Positions 18,129 through 27,169 of a DNA stretch of 64,000 nt are shown here, in pieces. A program made the position numbers and the translations under genes. Numbering within the stretch: position 1 is the first letter of the stretch; every line of letters starts with the position of its first letter. The notes under the pieces are model-generated. The model saw nothing but the letters and a program-made list of their open reading frames with translations, was not told the origin of the DNA and ran no database searches. Source of the stretch: Mucilaginibacter gilvus (GTDB lineage Bacteria > Bacteroidota > Bacteroidia > Sphingobacteriales > Sphingobacteriaceae); assembly GCF_004054195.1 (NCBI RefSeq), contig NZ_SBIW01000004.1:372001-436000 (forward strand), in the 5' to 3' direction.

Positions 18129-18662
18129 ATGGCAGAATTAGATACCTCCGGCGGGGGTAAACATAAAGGCGGGAAAGTACGAAGTAAAAAGGCGTCTACG
18201 CGCGTGGATCTAACCGCGATGGTGGATCTTGCCTTCTTGCTCATCACCTTCTTTATGCTTACCACCACGCTATCGAAACCTAAGGCAATGGACTTAGTTA
18301 TGCCCGATAAGGACGAAAAGACTAAGGACCAGTTACCTGTAGCAGCGTCGCGTTCCATGACACTGTTATTAGGTGCTAACAACAAAGTTGAGTGGTTTAT
18401 TGGCGAGCCTGGTAAATCACAGCCAACTACCGATAATTACGGTAAAAATGGCTTGCGTAAAACCCTTATCGAAAAAGGCAAAGAAATTCAACAATCAACC
18501 GGTAAATACATGGTTGTGTTAATCAAACCAAGCGATAAATCAAACTACAAAAACGTAGTTGATGTGATTGATGAGATGAACATAACTGGTGTACAATCCT
18601 ATGCAATTGTTGATATCATGCCAGCAGAGCTTGAGTTGCTGAAAAGGGATGGCAATTATTAA
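18129..18662 (+). CDS. exbD: ExbD-family proton-channel subunit (second copy)
   Basis: 177 residues: a Gly/Lys-rich cytoplasmic tail (about 1-25), then one membrane helix with the proton-site Asp (TAMVDLAFLLITFFML), then a periplasmic domain ending in VQSYAIVDI-type sequence. It differs in length and tail from the first copy, and the pair probably forms a hetero-dimer within the ExbB pentamer. It sits between the first exbD and tonB with short spacings (4 and 23 nt). Confidence 0.9.
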   Translation: MAELDTSGGGKHKGGKVRSKKASTRVDLTAMVDLAFLLITFFMLTTTLSKPKAMDLVMPDKDEKTKDQLPVAASRSMTLLLGANNKVEWFIGEPGKSQPTTDNYGKNGLRKTLIEKGKEIQQSTGKYMVVLIKPSDKSNYKNVVDVIDEMNITGVQSYAIVDIMPAELELLKRDGNY

Positions 18663-18685
18663 ATGTAAATTAACGTTATAAGATA

Positions 18686-19513
18686 ATGTTTGGATCAAAA
18701 TTAGACATACTAAACCAGCAATGGATAGATGTTGTTTTTACAGGCCGTAACAAAGCTTATGGAGCATACGAACTAAGAAAGGAAAATCCTCGTCATACCA
18801 ACAAGGCCCTTATTATTGGCGTAGCTGTATTTGTTTTAGCTATATCCTTTAAAACAATCCTCAATAAGCTTGAGGGCTTTATTCCAAAAGCTGATGAAAA
18901 GGTGAAGATCACAGAAGTGGTGCTTCCACCTCCACCGATTGATGAAAACAAAAAACCACCTCCGCCGCCACCGGAACCACCAAAACCGAAGGTTGACCAG
19001 GTGCGTTTCCCACCTCCAGTAGTAAAACCGGATAATGAGGTGCGTGAAAAAGAACCGCCAACCGTAAAGGAATTGGAAGTTGCCGATCCTGGTCAGAAAG
19101 ATCAAAAAGGTGACCCTAACGCGGATATCAAGATTGACGAACCCGTAGGTAACTCCGATGTAAAACAAGTGGTTGAGGAAAACCCTAACCAAATTTTTAC
19201 AGCGGTAGAGCAACAACCAAGCTTCGGAAATGATGATAACGCATTTAACAAATATTTAGGTAAAGCTATTCGTTACCCTGCTGTTGCAAGGGAAAACAAC
19301 GTACAGGGTAGGGTAATCTTAACCTTCGTTGTGGAGAGAGACGGATCGTTGACAGATATTAAAGTGTTAAGAGGTATAGGTAGCGGTTGCGACGAAGAAG
19401 CAATACGTGCGCTAAAATCCTCTCCAAAATGGAAACCAGGTATTCAAAACGGTCGCCCTGTACGTGTACAGTTCAGCGTACCTGTACAGTTTGCCTTGGC
19501 TTCAGAAGAATAA
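18686..19513 (+). CDS. tonB: Energy transducer TonB
   Basis: 275 residues. The N-terminal ~38 residues are cytoplasmic with the Bacteroidota motif NKAYGAYELRKE; a membrane helix follows (about 40-58); then a Pro/Lys-rich spacer (about 75-115) that spans the periplasm; then the TonB C-terminal domain (about 190-275) with the YPAVARENNVQGRVILTFVV strand. The protein couples the ExbB/ExbD proton flow to outer-membrane SusC-type receptors, two of which are in this window. Confidence 0.93.
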   Translation: MFGSKLDILNQQWIDVVFTGRNKAYGAYELRKENPRHTNKALIIGVAVFVLAISFKTILNKLEGFIPKADEKVKITEVVLPPPPIDENKKPPPPPPEPPKPKVDQVRFPPPVVKPDNEVREKEPPTVKELEVADPGQKDQKGDPNADIKIDEPVGNSDVKQVVEENPNQIFTAVEQQPSFGNDDNAFNKYLGKAIRYPAVARENNVQGRVILTFVVERDGSLTDIKVLRGIGSGCDEEAIRALKSSPKWKPGIQNGRPVRVQFSVPVQFALASEE

Positions 19514-19518
19514 GTTTA

Positions 19519-19752
19519 ATGTTATTAAATGATAATGGAAAGCAAAAATCGCCCAAAAGGCGGTTTTTGCTTATTTTAGGAGTTGCTGCATTCGTAGGGT
19601 TTTGTATACTGGGCCTAATGATAATTTTTTGGGATAAGTTTCCCTTGCAGTTACCGTCAACCCAACGCAAGATATTTGGAGCGGTAATTTTAGTTTACGC
19701 TGTGTTACGTTTTTCGCGCTATTTAAAAAAGAGCCCCGATGATGAGGAATAA
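19519..19752 (+). CDS. Small two-helix membrane protein in the tonB operon
   Basis: 77 residues with two hydrophobic helices (about 14-36 and 52-66) and charged ends; no recognised family. It starts 5 nt after the tonB stop and overlaps the PstS-like gene by 14 nt, so it is translated as part of the operon. The overlap with tonB seen if an upstream start is used (19387) is rejected because that extension reads the tonB sequence in another frame. Function unknown. Confidence 0.7.
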   Translation: MLLNDNGKQKSPKRRFLLILGVAAFVGFCILGLMIIFWDKFPLQLPSTQRKIFGAVILVYAVLRFSRYLKKSPDDEE

Positions 19753-20662
19753 ATTTGCATTGCCGCTACTGGGCTTAGCGCTAATTTTAATTTTTCAGGC
19801 CTGTAAGGAAAATAAAACGGATAAAAAAGCAGTTATAAAAGACGGCTTTACATTCGGAACCCTGGTTTTTGCTGCCGACGAATCGTTTTCGCCGATAGTT
19901 GGCGAAGAAGAATACGTTTTTAAAGCGCTTTACCCCGAGGCGAAGCCGGAGATCAAGTATCTCCCTGAAAGCGAGGTGGTGAACCAATTGCTTAATGATA
20001 AGGTACGGGTTGCCATTATATCCCGGGAACTTGACACAACAGAGTCCGGTATTTTGAAGAGGCGCGCGTTAGCACCCGAAGTAAATAAATTTGCTGTAGA
20101 CGCGGTTACTATTATTGTAAACCAGCAGTCCACCGATACATTAACATCGGTAAAAGAAATTATTGGCATGTTAAACGGAACTGTCAAAACTGATAAAAGC
20201 ATTGTTTTTGATAACCCTAACTCGAGTTTGGTAAGGTATTTGAAGCAGTTATCAGGAAACAAGGATTTTACGCAGAAAAACATCTATGCGTTAAAATCAA
20301 ATAAAGAAGTTATAAAGTACGTGAGCGAACACCCTAATGCAATTGGCATCACAGGGTTTGCCTGGCTTAACGATCCGGATAAGGATTACGCGGACGCGGT
20401 TGCAAAAGTGAAGATAGTTGGTGTTAAGGATGAAGCTAATAAAAAGGCGTCGGGGGAATACTTTAAACCTTCGCAGACAACGCTCGTCCAACATACGTAC
20501 CCGCTTAGCAGATCGCTGTATATAGTTGATTGCACAGGCAGAAAAGGATTAGGAGCCGGATTTGCATCATTTTTAGCCAGCGAGCGCGGACAAAGAATAA
20601 TACTAAAATCGGGCCTGTTGCCAGATTCTATCCCTTCGAGGGAAATAAACATAACACACTAA
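19739..20662 (+). CDS. PstS-like phosphate-type substrate-binding lipoprotein
   Basis: 307 residues with a lipoprotein signal (Cys at about 22 after a hydrophobic run) and a periplasmic-binding-protein fold of the PstS/phosphate-ABC type (PBP-like domain). No pstC/A/B permease or ATPase genes lie nearby; instead the gene is embedded after exbB-exbD-exbD-tonB and before a TPR protein. That arrangement recurs in Bacteroidota in my recollection, so the protein may be an accessory of the TonB system rather than part of a phosphate ABC importer. Binding ligand unknown. Two consecutive ATGs (19739 and 19742) are both possible starts. Confidence 0.8.
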   Translation: MMRNKFALPLLGLALILIFQACKENKTDKKAVIKDGFTFGTLVFAADESFSPIVGEEEYVFKALYPEAKPEIKYLPESEVVNQLLNDKVRVAIISRELDTTESGILKRRALAPEVNKFAVDAVTIIVNQQSTDTLTSVKEIIGMLNGTVKTDKSIVFDNPNSSLVRYLKQLSGNKDFTQKNIYALKSNKEVIKYVSEHPNAIGITGFAWLNDPDKDYADAVAKVKIVGVKDEANKKASGEYFKPSQTTLVQHTYPLSRSLYIVDCTGRKGLGAGFASFLASERGQRIILKSGLLPDSIPSREINITH

Positions 20663-20689
20663 GAACTATATTTTAATTACGAAACTAAG

Positions 20690-22372
20690 ATGAAAATGAT
20701 CAGTAAAATAAGTAAACTAATATTAGCACTTGTATGTGTTGGGTCATCTGTTTTTGCGCAAAGTTTGGAAGATGCCAGGAAAGCGATAGATGCTGAACAA
20801 TACCAGAAAGCTAAATCGATGCTTAAGAACTTAACCGTTACACAGAGTACTAAAGATGAAAATTTCTTTTACCTGGGCTGGGTTTATGTTCTGCAAGACT
20901 ATACAGATTCTGCAAAAACCGTATTCAATAAAGGGATTGCTGTAAACCCAAAATCGGCCCTGAACTATGCTGGCTTAGGCGTTGCTGCATTTGTTGATAA
21001 AGACAGAGCAACCGCTACAAACAATTTTAACCAGGCAACTACTTTAGCTGGTAAAAACAGTAAACCTTACGCTTATGTAGGCCGTGGCTATTTGGCCGCG
21101 CCGATTAATGATAGGGTTGCCCCTGCCGATGCGGAAGCTGCTATAGCTATCTTAAGTAAAGCAAAAGCGCTGAACCCGAAAGATGTTGATGTATTATTGG
21201 CATTGGGTGATGCTTACCGCACACAATCTAAAAACACCGAAGCCTTGAGTAACTACCAGGCTGCATTGTCTATAGACCCAAAACTGGCCGGCGCTAAAGT
21301 AGCAACCGGTGTTATCTGGAAGTTTGCCAATAACTTTGAAATGTCTGAAACGGAGTTTAAAGCCGCTTTAGCTATCGACCCTAACTACGGCCCTGCTTAC
21401 CGCGAATGGGCTGAAACAGATGTGCGTTGGGCATTGTCTGATCCTAAAATGGCATCTGTTAAAGTTAAAGAGGCTACGGATCAATACCGTAAATACTTAG
21501 CGCTGACAGATATGTCTGAAGAGTCGCAGTTGCGTTATGCCGACTTCCTGGTATACAGTGGTGATTGGAAAACATTACAAACTGTTGCAACTGAGTTAGC
21601 AAAAACGTCTAAGAACTTAAAAGTTCAGCGTTACCTGATGTACTCATCAACAGAGAACAAAGATTACCCTGCAGCTATCGCAGCTGGTAACACCTGGATC
21701 ACCAAAGCGGAGCCTAAGCGTATCATCGCGCGTGACTACCTTTACCTTGGCCGCGCGCAGATTGCCTCTGCACAAGATTCATTAGGTATTGGTTCATTGC
21801 AAAAAGCATATGCCTTAGATACCACCCAGGCAGATGTTTACTCAGAAATTGGTAAATCGCTGTTTGCTCAAAAGAAATACGAAAAAGCGGGTGACGCTTA
21901 CCGTACCTACCTAAGCAAATCTCATAAAGGGACCCTTAACGACTACCTCCGAGAAGGTATGAGCTATTACTTTGCATTCGATACTAATAAGCCAGATACT
22001 ACCCTGTTAACCAAGGCTGATTCTGCTTTCAGTTACATATCGCAAAAAGCTACAACCCCGGTTGCCCCGGTAATTTTGTACCGCGCTTATGTTGCCGATT
22101 CTAAAGATGCCGACAGGAATAACATAAAAGGATTGGCTAAACCATACTACGAACAGTATATACAGGTAATAGGCGCCAAAACCTCTCTTACAGACTCTGA
22201 AAAGAAAACCCTGGCAGCGGCTTATGCTTACTTAGGTACTTACTACGAGTACAAAGAGAAAGACGATGCCAAGGCAGCCCAAAATTTTACCAAAGCGAGA
22301 GAAACTGATCCTACTAACAAGCAGGCAGTGTCGTACTTCTCGCGTAAAGGCGGTGCTTCAAAAGGTAAATAA
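20690..22372 (+). CDS. Secreted TPR-repeat protein
   Basis: 560 residues: signal peptide (about 1-24) followed by tetratricopeptide repeats across most of the chain (for example YLGWVYVLQDYTDSAKTVFN, and AYADLGEA-type units), a scaffold for protein-protein contacts in the periplasm. It has 27 nt to the preceding PstS-like gene and ends before a strong terminator, making it the last gene of the exbB operon. It probably supports assembly or stability of the TonB machinery; this is inferred from position alone. Confidence 0.82.
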   Translation: MKMISKISKLILALVCVGSSVFAQSLEDARKAIDAEQYQKAKSMLKNLTVTQSTKDENFFYLGWVYVLQDYTDSAKTVFNKGIAVNPKSALNYAGLGVAAFVDKDRATATNNFNQATTLAGKNSKPYAYVGRGYLAAPINDRVAPADAEAAIAILSKAKALNPKDVDVLLALGDAYRTQSKNTEALSNYQAALSIDPKLAGAKVATGVIWKFANNFEMSETEFKAALAIDPNYGPAYREWAETDVRWALSDPKMASVKVKEATDQYRKYLALTDMSEESQLRYADFLVYSGDWKTLQTVATELAKTSKNLKVQRYLMYSSTENKDYPAAIAAGNTWITKAEPKRIIARDYLYLGRAQIASAQDSLGIGSLQKAYALDTTQADVYSEIGKSLFAQKKYEKAGDAYRTYLSKSHKGTLNDYLREGMSYYFAFDTNKPDTTLLTKADSAFSYISQKATTPVAPVILYRAYVADSKDADRNNIKGLAKPYYEQYIQVIGAKTSLTDSEKKTLAAAYAYLGTYYEYKEKDDAKAAQNFTKARETDPTNKQAVSYFSRKGGASKGK

Positions 22373-22392
22373 CCCTTTCCCCTAAATAAATA

Positions 22393-22424
22393 AAAAAGCC
22401 CCTTGAAAAAGGGGCTTTTTTATT
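22393..22424 (+). terminator. Strong Rho-independent terminator after the exbB-TPR operon
   Basis: A perfect 12-bp stem (22393-22404 with 22409-22420) capped by a GAAA tetraloop, with an A-run before and T-run after. It could work in both directions and clearly separates the TonB operon from nuo. Confidence 0.92.
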
Positions 22425-22437
22425 ATCTGCTCATTTG

Positions 22438-22445
22438 TATATTTG
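22438..22445 (+). promoter_or_regulatory. -7-like element (TATATTTG) directly before nuoA
   Basis: A full match to TAnnTTTG ends only 4 nt before the nuoA ATG (22450). If used, transcription would start at about the start codon, giving a leaderless mRNA. It may instead be chance, given the AT-rich sequence. Confidence 0.35.
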
Positions 22446-22449
22446 CAGC

Positions 22450-22821
22450 ATGGAATTAAAAAGTTTACCGGTTGATTTTCTTCCAATCATATTTCAGATG
22501 CTGGTGGCGCTTGGGTTTGTGGTTACAACCATGTTTGTTACCCACAAAATTGGGCCAAAACGTGCAACTAAGGATAAGCTTACCCCATTTGAATCGGGTA
22601 TAGAGGTTGTTGGCAACGCACGTACTCCCATGTCTATCAAATACTTCCTGGTGGCCATCCTTTTTGTGCTGTTTGATGTGGAAGTGATTTTTATGTATCC
22701 ATGGGCGGTTAACTTCCGTGAGTTGGGCAAAGATGGGCTGATAGAGATGTTCATCTTCATGGCCACGTTATTGGCCGGCTTTATCTATATCATTAAAAAA
22801 GGTGCGTTGAACTGGGATTAG
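22450..22821 (+). CDS. nuoA: NADH-quinone oxidoreductase subunit A
   Basis: A 123-residue membrane subunit of respiratory complex I with three helices (about 8-28, 62-82, 92-112). The family signature is visible in DKLTPFESGIE and RTPMSIKYFLVAILFVLFDVE. It lies in the membrane arm near the quinone-site junction. The ATG at 22450 gives the usual family N-terminus; an upstream extension to 22435 adds only MYICS-type residues. First gene of nuoA-N. Confidence 0.95.
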   Translation: MELKSLPVDFLPIIFQMLVALGFVVTTMFVTHKIGPKRATKDKLTPFESGIEVVGNARTPMSIKYFLVAILFVLFDVEVIFMYPWAVNFRELGKDGLIEMFIFMATLLAGFIYIIKKGALNWD

Positions 22822-22885
22822 TTTAGACTGATTCTAAATATATTGCCTCTTCTTTCTTAGTGTACTCGTTACAGCGTATTTTACT

Positions 22886-22893
22886 TAAATTTG
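22886..22893 (+). promoter_or_regulatory. Possible internal -7 element (TAAATTTG) before nuoB
   Basis: A match to TAnnTTTG in the 117-nt gap between nuoA and nuoB, 46 nt before the nuoB ATG. A small TCAGC-TTA-GCTGA hairpin (22899-22911) follows. Together these suggest that nuoB onward can be started separately from nuoA. Confidence 0.4.
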
Positions 22894-22938
22894 CAAAATC
22901 AGCTTAGCTGATGGGTTTAGTTTATTTGATAAAAATTC

Positions 22939-23481
22939 ATGAGTGATATTCAAATAGTTGAGGCTCCAGCCGGTGTAGAAGGATCGGGCTTTTTTGCCAC
23001 GTCGCTTGACAAGGCGATAGGCATGGCGCGTGCAAATTCATTATGGCCACTGCCGTTTGCTACATCATGCTGCGGTATCGAGTTTATGGCCACTATGGCA
23101 TCAACTTACGATCTGAGCAGATTTGGTGCCGAGCGTTTAAGCTTTTCGCCACGCCAAGCCGACCTGTTGATGGTGATGGGCACTATATCTAAAAAAATGG
23201 GCCCTGTATTGCGCCAGGTTTACCTGCAAATGGCCGAACCCCGTTGGGTGATGGCTGTTGGCGCATGTGCATCAAGCGGTGGTATATTTGATACTTATTC
23301 TGTTTTACAGGGCATTGATGAAATTATCCCGGTGGATGTTTACGTGCCAGGTTGCCCGCCCCGTCCCGAAGGCATTATTGATGGTTTTATGGCGATCCAA
23401 AAATTGGTTAGAACAGAAAGCCTGCGCCGCCGCGAAGAACCTCAATACCAGGAATTGTTAGCTAAATACGGAATACAATAA
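22939..23481 (+). CDS. nuoB: NADH-quinone oxidoreductase subunit B
   Basis: 180 residues; carries the N2 [4Fe-4S] cluster that passes electrons to quinone. The tandem Cys pair (TSCCGIEFMAT) and the later Cys (GACASSGG, VPGCPPRPE) are all present. It is a peripheral-arm subunit at the membrane junction. The stop overlaps the nuoC start by one base, so the two are translationally linked. Confidence 0.96.
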   Translation: MSDIQIVEAPAGVEGSGFFATSLDKAIGMARANSLWPLPFATSCCGIEFMATMASTYDLSRFGAERLSFSPRQADLLMVMGTISKKMGPVLRQVYLQMAEPRWVMAVGACASSGGIFDTYSVLQGIDEIIPVDVYVPGCPPRPEGIIDGFMAIQKLVRTESLRRREEPQYQELLAKYGIQ

Positions 23482-23984
23482 TGGGTAAGATAGCTAACGA
23501 AGTGCTGATAAAAAAACTGGCGGATAAATTCCCTGGCCAGATCACCGAATCGAACCAGGATTATGGTTTGCTTTCGGTAGAAACCAGCAGAGAGCAAATA
23601 ACCGGCGTACTTTCTTATTTAAAAACTGATTCGGAATTGAAGTTTACCTTCCTTACCGATATTACCTCCGTTCACTATCCTGAACAGGAGAAGCAAATAG
23701 GCGTAATTTACCACCTGCACAGCTTAACAACAAATACACGTATACGCGTTAAAGTTTTCCTTTCGGCTGATGATGTGCATATCCCTACCGCAACCACGCT
23801 TTGGGATGGTGCCAATTGGATGGAAAGAGAAACATTTGATTTTTATGGGGTGATATTTGACGGGCACCCTGACCTAAGAAGGATACTGAATGTTGATGAC
23901 ATGACCGTATTCCCGATGAGGAAGGAATTTCCGTTAGAGGACCCAAACCGTATTGATAAAAAAGATTACTTTTTCGGAAGATAA
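23481..23984 (+). CDS. nuoC: NADH-quinone oxidoreductase subunit C
   Basis: 167 residues, the 30-kDa-type subunit of complex I. The family signature (WMERETFDFYGVIFDGHPDL with following RRIL) is clear. NuoC is separate from NuoD here, unlike the fused NuoCD of E. coli. It overlaps nuoB and nuoD by one base at each end. Confidence 0.95.
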   Translation: MGKIANEVLIKKLADKFPGQITESNQDYGLLSVETSREQITGVLSYLKTDSELKFTFLTDITSVHYPEQEKQIGVIYHLHSLTTNTRIRVKVFLSADDVHIPTATTLWDGANWMERETFDFYGVIFDGHPDLRRILNVDDMTVFPMRKEFPLEDPNRIDKKDYFFGR

Positions 23985-25195
23985 TGCATAACCACCCCGT
24001 ATATACCGATAACGATCCGCAAACGGAGTACTCCACGCTAAACCTTGGGCCAACACACCCTGCCACTCACGGCGTTTTCCAAAACGTACTGCAGATGGAC
24101 GGCGAGCGTATTGTTAGCGGCGTATCAACCATAGGTTACATCCACCGCGCATTCGAAAAAATTGCCGAACACAGGCCATATTACCAGATAACACCACTTA
24201 CAGATCGATTAAACTATTGTTCTTCGCCCATCAACAACATGGGCTGGCACATGACCGTCGAAAAACTGTTGGGCATTACCATGCCCAAACGTGTAGATTA
24301 TATGCGGGTTATTATTATGGAGCTGGCCCGCATTACCGATCATATTGTTTGTAACTCCATCTTAGGCGTTGATACCGGCGCATTAACCGGTTTTACCTAT
24401 ATGATGCAGTACCGCGAAGCGGTATACGAGATCTACGAAGAGATCTGCGGCTCGCGTTTAACTACTAACATTGGCCGTATAGGCGGGTTTGAGCGTAATT
24501 TTAATAAGATCGCTTTCGATAAGATCCGTAACTTCTTAAAAATATTCCATGTAGGGTTAAAAGAGTTTGAAAGCCTTTTTAACCGTAACCGCATATTTGT
24601 AGATCGTACCCGTGGTGTAGCCGAGGTTACTGCCGAAGCTGCTTTAAGCTATAGCTGGACAGGCCCGATATTGCGCGCCACCGGTGTAGATTATGATGTA
24701 AGGGCCATGGAGCCATATTCATCCTACGAGGATTTTGATTTTGAGATCCCTGTTGGGGATAACGGCGATGTTTATGCGCGCTTTTTAGTACGTAACGAAG
24801 AGATGTGGCAGAGCATGCGCATTATTGAACAGGCGCTTACCAAATTAGAAAAAGAACCATCAGATATATTCCACGCGGATGTGCCGGCATTTTACCTGCC
24901 TCCAAAGGAAGAAGTTTATAATAACATGGAAGCTTTGATCTATCACTTTAAAATAGTGATGGGCGAAGTAGAAACGCCAACTGCCGAAGTTTACCACGCG
25001 GTTGAAGGCGCAAACGGTGAACTTGGGTTTTATTTAATTAACGATGGTGGCCGCTCGCCATACCGTTTGCATTTCCGCAGGCCAAGTTTTATCAATTACC
25101 AGATGTACGCACCAATGAGCCAGGGCATGCTGTTATCTGATGCGATTATTAACATGAGTAGTTTAAACGTAATAGCAGGAGAGTTAGATGCTTAG
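23984..25195 (+). CDS. nuoD: NADH-quinone oxidoreductase subunit D
   Basis: 403 residues, the 49-kDa-type subunit that forms the quinone pocket with NuoB. Signatures include LGPTHPATHGVF near the N-terminus and the C-terminal GRSPYRLHFRRPSF segment. The Asp/His that contact quinone in the family lie in these conserved regions. It overlaps nuoE by 8 nt. Confidence 0.95.
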   Translation: MHNHPVYTDNDPQTEYSTLNLGPTHPATHGVFQNVLQMDGERIVSGVSTIGYIHRAFEKIAEHRPYYQITPLTDRLNYCSSPINNMGWHMTVEKLLGITMPKRVDYMRVIIMELARITDHIVCNSILGVDTGALTGFTYMMQYREAVYEIYEEICGSRLTTNIGRIGGFERNFNKIAFDKIRNFLKIFHVGLKEFESLFNRNRIFVDRTRGVAEVTAEAALSYSWTGPILRATGVDYDVRAMEPYSSYEDFDFEIPVGDNGDVYARFLVRNEEMWQSMRIIEQALTKLEKEPSDIFHADVPAFYLPPKEEVYNNMEALIYHFKIVMGEVETPTAEVYHAVEGANGELGFYLINDGGRSPYRLHFRRPSFINYQMYAPMSQGMLLSDAIINMSSLNVIAGELDA

Positions 25196-25712
25196 CGTAC
25201 AGGATACCAATACCCCGGTAAAATTTTCACCTGAACTGATCAGCAAGTTTGCTGATGTGGTTAGCCGTTACCCGGTGGGTAAACAAAAATCGGCCCTGCT
25301 GCCTATACTGCATTTGGTGCAGGCGGAATACGGCTGGGTAAGCGCACCGGCAATGGATAGCGTTGCCGATTTCCTTTCTATCCAATCGATAGAAGTTTAC
25401 GAGGTGGCCTCGTTTTACACTATGTACTTTTTAAAGCCGCAAGGCAAGTACATGCTGGAGGTTTGCCGCACAGGCCCTTGCGAAATTGTAGGCGCAACGC
25501 CTATTATGGAGCACATTGAGAAAACGCTCGGTGTAAAAGAAGGCGACGTTACCGAAGATGGCTTATTTAGCTGGAGAGGCGTTGAGTGTCTGGCAGCCTG
25601 TGGCTACGGCCCGGTTTTACAAATTGCCCCCGAATACACTTTTTACGAGAACCTGACTACCAATTCGGTTGATAAATTGATTGGTGACTTAAAAGCAAAG
25701 GCGAACAAATAA
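25188..25712 (+). CDS. nuoE: NADH-quinone oxidoreductase subunit E
   Basis: 174 residues, a thioredoxin-like [2Fe-2S] subunit of the NADH-oxidising module (cluster N1a). The four Cys ligands are visible in CRTGPCEIVG and ECLAACGYGP. Its start lies within nuoD and its stop overlaps nuoF by one base. Confidence 0.95.
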   Translation: MLSVQDTNTPVKFSPELISKFADVVSRYPVGKQKSALLPILHLVQAEYGWVSAPAMDSVADFLSIQSIEVYEVASFYTMYFLKPQGKYMLEVCRTGPCEIVGATPIMEHIEKTLGVKEGDVTEDGLFSWRGVECLAACGYGPVLQIAPEYTFYENLTTNSVDKLIGDLKAKANK

Positions 25713-27067
25713 TGGGACGCAAACTTTTACTCGAACATATAAACGTACCCGGCATCAATACCTTTGATGTGTACCGCTCAAAAGGGGGTTATGCAGCTGT
25801 GGAAAAAGCCCTGAAAACCCTTACACCAGAAGAAGTTGTGGAAGAGGTAAAAAAATCGGGCTTGCGCGGCCGTGGTGGTGCGGGTTTCCCTACCGGGATG
25901 AAGTGGAGCTTTTTGGCTAAGCCAGAAGGTGTAGAACGCTACCTGGTATGTAACGCAGATGAATCTGAGCCCGGCACTTTTAAAGACCGTTTCCTGATGA
26001 CCTACATCCCCCACTTATTAATTGAGGGGATGATCGTAGCCAGCTTTGCGCTGGGTGCCAAAACATCATACATCTACGTTCGCGGCGAAATGATGCCGCA
26101 GATCCGCATACTGGAAAAAGCCATTGCCGAAGCAAAAGCGAAAGGCTTTTTAGGTAAAAATATTTTAGGCACGGGTTACGACCTGGAGCTTTACGTACAA
26201 CCCGGCGGTGGTGCTTACATCTGCGGTGAAGAAACCGCTTTGTTAGAATCGCTGGAAGGTAAACGCGGTAACCCAAGGATAAAACCACCGTTCCCGGCTA
26301 TTGCGGGTTTGTATGGTTGCCCTACTGTGGTAAATAATGTTGAATCAATTGCTGCGGTTGTACCGATCATCAATGATGGTGGCGACGAGTATGCAAAAAT
26401 AGGCATCGGCCGCAGTACAGGTACCAAACTGATCTCGGCGGGTGGTAACCTTAAAAAACCGGGTGTTTACGAAATAGACCTTGGCTTACCAGCCGAAGAA
26501 TTTTTATACAGCGACGATTATTGCGGTGGCATCGCCAATGGCAAACTCTTAAAAGCGGTTGTTGCAGGCGGGTCATCAGTGCCAATTCTCCCTGCAAACT
26601 TATTTTTGAAGACCATTAATAACGAAGCCCGTTTAATGAGCTACGAATCGTTAGCCGATGGCGGATTTGTGAGCGGTACCATGATGGGTTCGGGTGGTTT
26701 TATAGCTTACGATGAAGACCAGTGTATCGTTCGTAATACCTGGAACTTTGCACGTTTTTATCACCACGAAAGCTGTGGGCAATGTTCGCCTTGCCGAGAA
26801 GGTACCGGCTGGATGGAGAAAGTTTTACACCGCCTGGAATACGGCCACGGTAAAATGAGCGACATGGACCTGCTGGTAGATGTATCCAAGAAAATAGAAG
26901 GAAATACCATTTGTCCGCTTGGTGATGCAGCGGCCTGGCCGGTTGCCAGCGCTATACGCCACTTTAGGGATGAATTTGAATGGCACGTAACAAACGCCTA
27001 CGAAGCTACAACACGCAATTACGGGCTAGCGCATTATGCTGATCCGTTGAACGCGGTTATTGCGTAA
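25712..27067 (+). CDS. nuoF: NADH-quinone oxidoreductase subunit F
   Basis: 451 residues; binds NADH and FMN and holds [4Fe-4S] cluster N3. The nucleotide/flavin signature [16 protein letters not shown] (about 49-64) and the cluster motif [15 protein letters not shown] (about 352-366) are intact, with a final Cys in [11 protein letters not shown] 102-nt gap holding a dispersed repeat separates it from nuoG. Confidence 0.96.
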   Translation: MGRKLLLEHINVPGINTFDVYRSKGGYAAVEKALKTLTPEEVVEEVKKSGLRGRGGAGFPTGMKWSFLAKPEGVERYLVCNADESEPGTFKDRFLMTYIPHLLIEGMIVASFALGAKTSYIYVRGEMMPQIRILEKAIAEAKAKGFLGKNILGTGYDLELYVQPGGGAYICGEETALLESLEGKRGNPRIKPPFPAIAGLYGCPTVVNNVESIAAVVPIINDGGDEYAKIGIGRSTGTKLISAGGNLKKPGVYEIDLGLPAEEFLYSDDYCGGIANGKLLKAVVAGGSSVPILPANLFLKTINNEARLMSYESLADGGFVSGTMMGSGGFIAYDEDQCIVRNTWNFARFYHHESCGQCSPCREGTGWMEKVLHRLEYGHGKMSDMDLLVDVSKKIEGNTICPLGDAAAWPVASAIRHFRDEFEWHVTNAYEATTRNYGLAHYADPLNAVIA

Positions 27068-27080
27068 AATAAACAATAAA

Positions 27081-27112
27081 GCGTCATTGCGAGGAACGAA
27101 GCAATCTCCCGA
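27081..27112. repeat. REP-like dispersed repeat inside the nuo operon
   Basis: The sequence beginning GTCATTGCGAGGAACGAAGC (27083 on) is a form of a short repeat seen between genes of many bacteria; ATTGC and GCAAT can form a small stem. It sits in the 102-nt gap between nuoF and nuoG, where it could affect mRNA processing or be a recent insertion. Confidence 0.6.
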
Positions 27113-27169
27113 TAGGTAAATCGGATTTGCAAGTTATCGCCAGACTAAAAAATAAAGACTGATAAGTCA

